Notes under the pieces: model-generated
The model's database searches: none
What the model saw: only the letters and a program-made list of their open reading frames with translations
Told to the model about the DNA's origin: nothing
In this document: positions 57,655-64,000 of the stretch, one piece after another
How the letters are laid out: each line of letters opens with the position of its first letter
How positions within the stretch are numbered: the stretch's first letter is position 1
NCBI RefSeq assembly: GCF_037975245.1
Contig: NC_092562.1
Coordinates: 23,181,554-23,245,553, forward strand
DNA: 64,000 bases
Origin: Apostichopus japonicus
Taxonomy: Eukaryota > Echinodermata > Holothuroidea > Aspidochirotida > Stichopodidae
Direction: 5' to 3'
Translations under genes and position numbers: made by a program

Positions 57655-58150
57655 GTCAGTGTAATGGTAAATAATATACGCAAAATAAGTATTGTGTATG
57701 TTTTATATAATTTTATAATGATACAATATTGTATGATACTATGTGGATCGGTTTATACTGTACGCAACAATAGTAATGTGGATGTTCTTCATTATATTAC
57801 TATGTTACAATATTAATGTATAATACTGTGTGGATCGGGTAATATTTTATGCAACAATAGTAATGTGGATGCTTTATATTGTACTATAATGATATAATAC
57901 TGTATGATACTATGTGGATCGGGTAATATTTTACGCAACAATAGTATGGATCTTCTATAATATATTATAATAATACAATATTATTGCATGATATTATGTG
58001 AATCGGGTGATACTATATGCAACAATAGTAATGTGGATGGTTTATAATATATTATTATGATACAATATTGTATGATACTATGTGGATCGGGTAATACTAT
58101 ACGCAACAACAGTAATGTGGATGTTTCATATTGTATTATAATGATAAACT
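57655..58150. repeat. Minisatellite, unit about 82-88 bp, five to six copies
   Basis: Recurring blocks TATGTGGATCGGGTAATA, then GCAACAATAGTAATGTGGATG, then TATAATGATACAATATTG. The GTGGATCGG block recurs at about 57,743, 57,831, 57,913, 57,998 and 58,083. Confidence 0.85.
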
Positions 58151-59560
58151 TTACAATTAGAATTGTTATTGACATCAATAATCCAATCATGAACGTATAT
58201 TTATGTGTTAGACCAACACTCTTTGTGAGTTCGTATCAACGGACCGAACATTGCAATTGTTATGAATTTGATTTGGATGGATGGAATTATTAAAGATTGA
58301 AATGCATGTATGTTTTCTCAAAAATAAATGAACACATACAAAAAAGAAAAATCATACTCAATGTCGTTTTCGAGATATAGCCCGTTGAAATTTGGCCAAG
58401 GCAGACATTTTGTGTTCGCACAAATCGCGAAAAATGTCTTTTGTAATATTTTCTGACTTTTAAAGCTCATAATTCAATCTTTTCACCAGGTACAGAGTAT
58501 CTCCTTTATGTTTCTGGTTATGGTCACCCAAAGTAGGCACTTTATTCAGTCAAAAATGTTTTCCTAATTTTTGGGGTTACTCTGTGCCCACATTAGGTGT
58601 CACATGAACCCTATATGCTTTGGGTATTATCTATGGATGCATGTCTATACCTATAAGCAATTATAGGCTCATTAATGTATTAATTAAGAAATGGCATGGG
58701 CCTAAAGTTGGCCCCAGCAAGAGAAAGGTAAGAAAGAACCCTCCCGTCTTGATCCCGGTTGACCCCGCGATCAATTGAAACAAATTTTGAAAAATGCACC
58801 AGTTTAACATGTATATTATATCTACTTATACACCAAATTTCAGCTTTGACACTCAACTTCTTCATGGTATGGTGGCAATTTGAATACTATACGTTTTTCA
58901 CACAATCATAAAACTCAGTGAATTTCAAGTTTGAAACTTGTGTAATGTATTTTTCCAGCTAGAAAAAAAAAGTTTGTTTTTATTATTGTTTTTAGAAATG
59001 GGTTAATGATGCATGTATTCCACTGCAATAAATAATCACTTCAGTTAACCCACCAATAGGCTGGTACATCAAAGTGTCGCAAAATCTACCATAACACACA
59101 ACAAAATTTGGAGCCATACCAGATACCAGATGCAAATTTCACCAGAATGCTTAGATAATGTTCCTTTTTACCATATAATTGTTTCCCTGGACTGTTCTCT
59201 AGGACTCCTGTCTTTCTTATTGCTCTCTGGCTTTAACCTAACCCCAGTGCCCTTTCATGTTTTCTCGTGCTATACAAATACTGGAAACTTTCCATGCACA
59301 AGGTCAACTCAATTGTATAAACTTTTTACAACAATATCACATGTACGTCACATGTAGACACGATATTCTAGAACAATACTACTTGTGTGTCACGTGCGGA
59401 CACCATCATAAACTATAGCAAGAACAAAATCTAATTACAGTTTTATACCCAGTGATGGTGGAAGATTGAGATGTGGCAAACTTTCCAATGACCATCACTG
59501 CACAATTATGCGAGAAATGGGAGAGAATCCATTTTTGGTCATATTCTACAACAGGCTGAC
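58151..59560. other. No gene seen
   Basis: No frame with recognisable domains. The phrase TTTTCGAGATATAGCCCGTT around 58,365 looks repeat-like but has no partner in the window. Confidence 0.5.
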
Positions 59561-59604
59561 CCGAAAGAGTACCAACAGGCGTTACATCGCATATGCATGT
59601 AAGA

Positions 59605-59875
59605 AAATGAGTGGTACATTGGTACCGTAGTGGAACATTCAGAAGTAGAAAAGGATGTCTTTGTGAAGTTTATGAAACGAACCAAGAACTCCAATGCACT
59701 TTCTTGGCCAAATAAAACCCACAATGATTGTTGGATACCATTCAAAGCTATTATTTGTGTCATCGGTGCTCCAGAGTTACAGGGACATGAACGCACTCTC
59801 CCTCATGAAGACTTAAAAGACTATTCCAGCCAAACTGCAAACATTCATCAAGTAAAACAAATGAAAGTGTGCTAA
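59605..59875 (+). pseudogene. Fragment encoding a small WYIG...KFM...WP...CW-P domain
   Basis: The frame reads ENEWYIGTVVEHSEVEKDVF, then VKFMKR, LSWPN, DCWIPFKAIICVIGAPE and a stop at 59,875. The pattern W-Y-x-G-x-V / V-x-V-K-F-M / W-P / C-W-x-P resembles a Tudor/chromo-like C-terminal module I recall from many uncharacterised invertebrate proteins, some from mobile elements. A stop lies in frame just upstream (about 59,598) and no convincing acceptor is seen, so a decayed copy is more likely than a live terminal exon. Confidence 0.4.
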
Positions 59876-59951
59876 CCTATATATCAACCAACACTGCAAG
59901 CATTTATCAAAAAAAGAAGAAATAGAAGTGTGCTATATGATGCTAATAGAT

Positions 59952-59956
<5 letters not shown>

Positions 59957-60000
<44 letters not shown>

Positions 60001-60072
60001 GGATATATATGGATATATATATATATATATATGGATATATATATATATGGATATATATATATATATATATAT
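59957..60072. repeat. (TA)n tract with GGATATATAT variants
   Basis: Interrupted TA repeat. Confidence 0.9.
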
Positions 60073-60576
60073 AAAGTAAAGTAAAGTAAAAGCAGTGTTT
60101 CGCGTCAGACTATACAGGATCAGTGACCTGTTGATCTCACTTGCCGCTCACATACAAATTCAACTCTCTGAAGCTACTTGTAAGACTCGGCTTGATTCCT
60201 ATGAAAATGTTTAACACTCGACGCGACTGGTGTTTTAATTGCCATGGGATTCAACTCGACTCGAGGGTCGACATAAATGTTACAAAAATACGAACCTCAC
60301 TAATTCTGAATAACAAATAACAATAGAGGCGCACATTTAGTAATTACTATAATTCAATTATATTAATTCAAACAATAGAGCTTTCATACATTATCATCAT
60401 CTGATCAGCAGTTAGGATTGGAATCAGGCATATCTCAGAGCACGTGGCTAAAAGTATACACAACATTGATTTTAAAGCAAAACTTAAGGGCACAGACTAC
60501 TTTCTCGTCATCTTGCATATGAAAATCAAAGAAATTCTGGCGAAGTTTGCTTAAAACAACACTTAATTTTGAATCA

Positions 60577-60628
<52 letters not shown>
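60577..60628. repeat. (TA)n tract
   Basis: Uninterrupted TA repeat of about 50 bp. Confidence 0.9.
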
Positions 60629-60634
<6 letters not shown>

Positions 60635-61203
60635 AGCAACATTAAATGATGAATTTTCTGACCTATGGTGTAAAATGGAAACCTTAAAGGTGAAGACTCG
60701 CGCAAAAAGAAACGTCTAATGTTGGTAATCTGACCTAGTTTCGAATTAGGTGTAACAGCACTGTTAGACACTACAATCGATCCCCGGCCCAGCCAATCCG
60801 TGCAGTGTATATAACTGTACTAGTTGCATAACGCATAACAGAACTAAAGTACTGTATTGCAACTATAGTAGCCTACCGCGCGTGTTGTTATTTCGCAAAT
60901 CACAGTTTTACTGAACTAAATTTTAGAAAATGCAGCTGCTCTGTCACACATATGGCTCTTATTATGGACGAACTAATACCGGTTGACTTAGGCAGTCAAC
61001 GATCCCAACAGTGTGCGTAACATTTTGAATGTTGACTATCCTCCGTGTGCAGTCTTGCATAGCTCCAATGTAAACAGTTACCGCTTGGTAATTTTGGCTC
61101 TAGCTACGAAGTAATCTTTGCAAATCACATGCTACACAACTTGGTTGACGTATCATCGCATCTGCTACAGACCCAAGCTCTAAAGGGAAGAGAAAAACAC
61201 GAC

Positions 61204-61516
61204 TATGGAGAAGAAGGCAGATACCACTCGGTGAGGTTTTGGAGGATTGGAAGAAGATACTAAAACACTTAGGCGGCTAGACACACACAACCAGTTCGTA
61301 AGTCACATTCTCGATGTCCATGTTCAGCACTGTCACGATGTGTGTTCGTCGAAAAACGGCTTTTCCCTCGATCAAAGCAACATGGTGAAGGCACTTGCTT
61401 ATGCAGAAAGATCATCAGACCCATCACCAAACGAGGCTGACCGAAAGTGTCTTCTTAAAGTATACAAAACTGTAGCCTTGGCTCAATTATGTTTAGCTCA
61501 CGTTAGGCTACAGTAG
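61204..61516 (+). other. Candidate first exon or coding fragment, unrecognised
   Basis: ATG at 61,204 in a good context opens MEKKADTT and then a GTGAGG donor-like site (about 61,230). In another frame an open stretch runs to 61,516 (includes ALAYAERSSDPSPNEADRKC, then LLKVYKTVALAQLCLAH). The area is less AT-rich than its surroundings. No domain was recognised; it could be a promoter-proximal exon of a plus-strand gene beyond the window, or chance. Confidence 0.2.
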
Positions 61517-64000
61517 GCCTGGGCCTTACTGTTACTTGCCTATAACCACCGGAATGTAGTACGAGCGTACTATTATTATTATATCATTCGTATGCTTCTG
61601 GACCATATCGTAGATTTATATATGTGATATAATATAGCTAAGCAGAATAACGAAACTAAATTTCAATCACTTTCAAATCTGATTCCCAGACGGTGTAATG
61701 GTTATCAAGCAAAGCACAACATAGTTTCCCCCCTTAAAAATTTTACTTTCCTCCCTAAACGGTAAACAATTTACTAAAGTGTCTTCATTTACTAGGCTTA
61801 CGAACTCTTCCCACATACAGTAGCCTAGCCAATTTGCCTTTTTTTGCTTTCCTCGCTTGAAAATTGTTACTGTCTTTCACAAATGTCGTTATTTTCCTCT
61901 CCTTCATCATAAATTACATTTACTAAAGTTACTTCAGGCCTACACAAATATATACTCTTTTACATAGCCTAGCCAATTTCCCATCTGGCTTTCCCTCCAA
62001 GAGAACCGTTGATTTCATTTCCTGGAAAAGTATATTTCCTGCCATACGTATGCTGCCATATAGGGGAGAAAACTAAGACACCCACCCACAGAACAAAGAA
62101 GGCATGTGTATCAATAGGAACAGCTGTTAACAGCACTGTCTCCTCTTTATTGTATGAAAACAACAACTATAGGTAGACTGAAAGAAATCTAAATCCATTG
62201 CTAACAGGAAATAGAGAGATAAAACTTAACTATGTAATACCTACAGTTGGACTTGGTAGAGATGAGAACAAAAGTAGACAATTGTCATTTAATTAGTACT
62301 CATACACATACCCTACTACCCTATATTGTGACAAATCTCCAATCTAAGCCTCAAATCGTTCCAATGCCGTCGATAAGGATGGCAATGTCAAGTGAGTAGT
62401 ATGTTTAATGTATTATTTGCACATTGTCAGATAGGCAGAAGTCACCATATAGAGTTACCATATGTTTGCATGGATCAACAGTGTACTTAAGCATTCAAGG
62501 AAATGACTTTTGATGTACATGTTGTTGTGCAATGTTTGCCAATATGTAATGATACTATTAAAGGTTTGCTGTGCCAAGTAGCGCCAATTTCGACTGCCTC
62601 AATACAATGTTACAACTGTTTTTGGTTATATGAAACCATAAACCTGTGCACTTATGATGGCATGGGTGTTTGTAATACCCTGTTTGTGAATGACACATTG
62701 TAAGCAGGAAAGCTTAGAGAGATCTCATAGCAAGTATGAAGGTGTTACACATTGTCTACAAATGGCCTACTGGTTTTGATGAGGTCAAAGATCACTTAGG
62801 GGCAAGACAGTTCAATTTTGTTTTAAAACCTTGTGAACAGATCGTGAGGCAGCTCTCATGTTTAGTTTGCTGATTTATCATACAGAGTACAAAAAGTCTA
62901 CCAGTTGTTATTTTGGGGTTATCAACTGTCATTGTTAATACGTTTGTCTCATGAATATCAATGCTACTTGCTGTTTTACGTTTATCAAGTAAATTTTACA
63001 TCTTAATTGTTAAGTATTTCAGGTTCATACAAAAATAACCCAGCTTATATTATCAAAACCATAAAGAAACTTTCTGATTATTTAACTGAAATTGGAATGT
63101 GTGAAAATAAAATAATTCAACTGTTATGTACTCTCACAGATTGACCGCAAAATATTCCAAGGCGACCTGAATGGCATCCAATACCCGTCAAAGTACCCAT
63201 GGACTACAGCTACATACCAGTGTTCCTGAAGATAATTGTAGCGTCTGTGTTGCCAATCCAATTCCACTACAATAAGTAAGTTATCCTGGTCCTGATGATC
63301 CCCAAAAATATCAGGCCCAGATTGACGAATGTTTCAAACCTTCTATTGAAGAAATGCAGGAAAGGTTCCAAAGTAGGTTCAGTGGTGACATGAAGTTCAG
63401 CAACTAGTGTGTTTTTCATTTCAGATATGGTCCACAACAGTTTTAACTCCTGATGTTGGCAATCGTGTTTAGGAGTTATAATGGCAACAAGAAGCCAATA
63501 ATTTACTGTTTGATTGGAGTCGATGTTCATATTAATTTTAAGCAAAATGTATCATCTCTCAAATCTCTTGTGAGGTAATTCTCTCAAGTGTTAATGGATA
63601 TATATTCTGCTAGCTGTTGTAGAAGTTGTCACAAAAGGCCATGGTCAATTATGTAACATCAAGGGAATAAAACCATTATTTGTAAATAGCATGATGCCAA
63701 TGTTATAGCACATTTGGTTTCCGTCCAGAATACCTCGAATGCCTAGTGCAATGCCCCAGGTTTTTTTTTCTCACCAAGTAGGATGTAACTAGCTGTTATT
63801 TCTCCATTATATATGCCAACAGTGCCATGTTACGTTACATATAACAGTATATATATATATTGTGTATTTAGTATATAACCATATTTCACTTTCACCCAAA
63901 CCATATGCAGCATTCCTTAAAAAGTCAGCTGTAGAGATCCCCCCCCCCCCAAAAAAAAAAACAAAAAAAATCATATAGAAATAGTGTGTTCACATAGTAT
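61517..64000. other. No gene seen
   Basis: Short frames only. One around 62,503-62,703 (plus) is Cys-rich and unrecognised, without support. A (TA)n patch lies near 63,848 and a C/A homopolymer at 63,941-63,970. Confidence 0.5.

Noticed and set aside
57655-58150. CRISPR-like array
   Set aside because: The repeated blocks are contiguous diverged monomers without unique spacers, in an animal genome.

Overview
The window is AT-rich animal genomic DNA: multi-exon genes with GT-AG introns, many non-LTR retrotransposon pieces, a tRNA-derived SINE and long (TA)n tracts. The main gene family is a receptor with the Tie (angiopoietin receptor) ectodomain layout. Tie receptors are best known from deuterostomes, and with CR1/L2-like elements of the kind common in marine deuterostomes this suggests an echinoderm, perhaps a sea cucumber. 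The species call is inference; the gene and repeat calls are read from the sequence.

Most of the window, about 1-55,890, is a tandem array of three diverged copies of one unit, all with the gene on the minus strand. Unit C (about 1-9,290) holds the first three coding exons of a gene (signal peptide, Ig1, Ig2) that runs off the left edge. Unit B (about 9,290-23,400) is a pseudogene: its 5' exons are deleted and the rest carries stops, frameshifts, lost splice acceptors and a retroelement insertion. Unit A (about 25,430-55,890) holds one apparently intact gene. I could resolve it into 15 coding exons (50,952 down to 28,424) that join in frame to exactly 2,580 nt, or 859 residues: signal peptide, Ig1, Ig2, five EGF-like modules, Ig3, two FN3 domains, one transmembrane helix and an 81-residue cytoplasmic tail. 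The tail ends at a stop codon. I found no kinase exon, so this looks like a kinase-less Tie-like receptor with three tail tyrosines, two of them in SH2-ligand-like contexts.

Mobile DNA explains most length differences between units. Intron 2 of gene A carries a 5.2 kb insertion at 43,240-48,441: a palindromic element with terminal inverted repeats of about 580-590 bp and a 4-bp target duplication, itself interrupted by a LINE with two ORF1 zinc knuckles and an intact endonuclease-reverse transcriptase ORF. Unit C preserves the empty site. Intron 1 carries a short LINE tail with a tRNA-derived SINE nested in it. A LINE deleted for its catalytic core lies between units B and A, and a reverse-transcriptase pseudogene lies upstream of gene A.

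The right end (55.9-64 kb) lies outside the array. It holds a second SINE relic, an approximately 82-bp minisatellite, (TA)n tracts, a fragment with a conserved-looking small domain near 59.6 kb, and a weak candidate first exon near 61.2 kb. No rRNA, tRNA gene, CRISPR or bacterial-type feature was seen.
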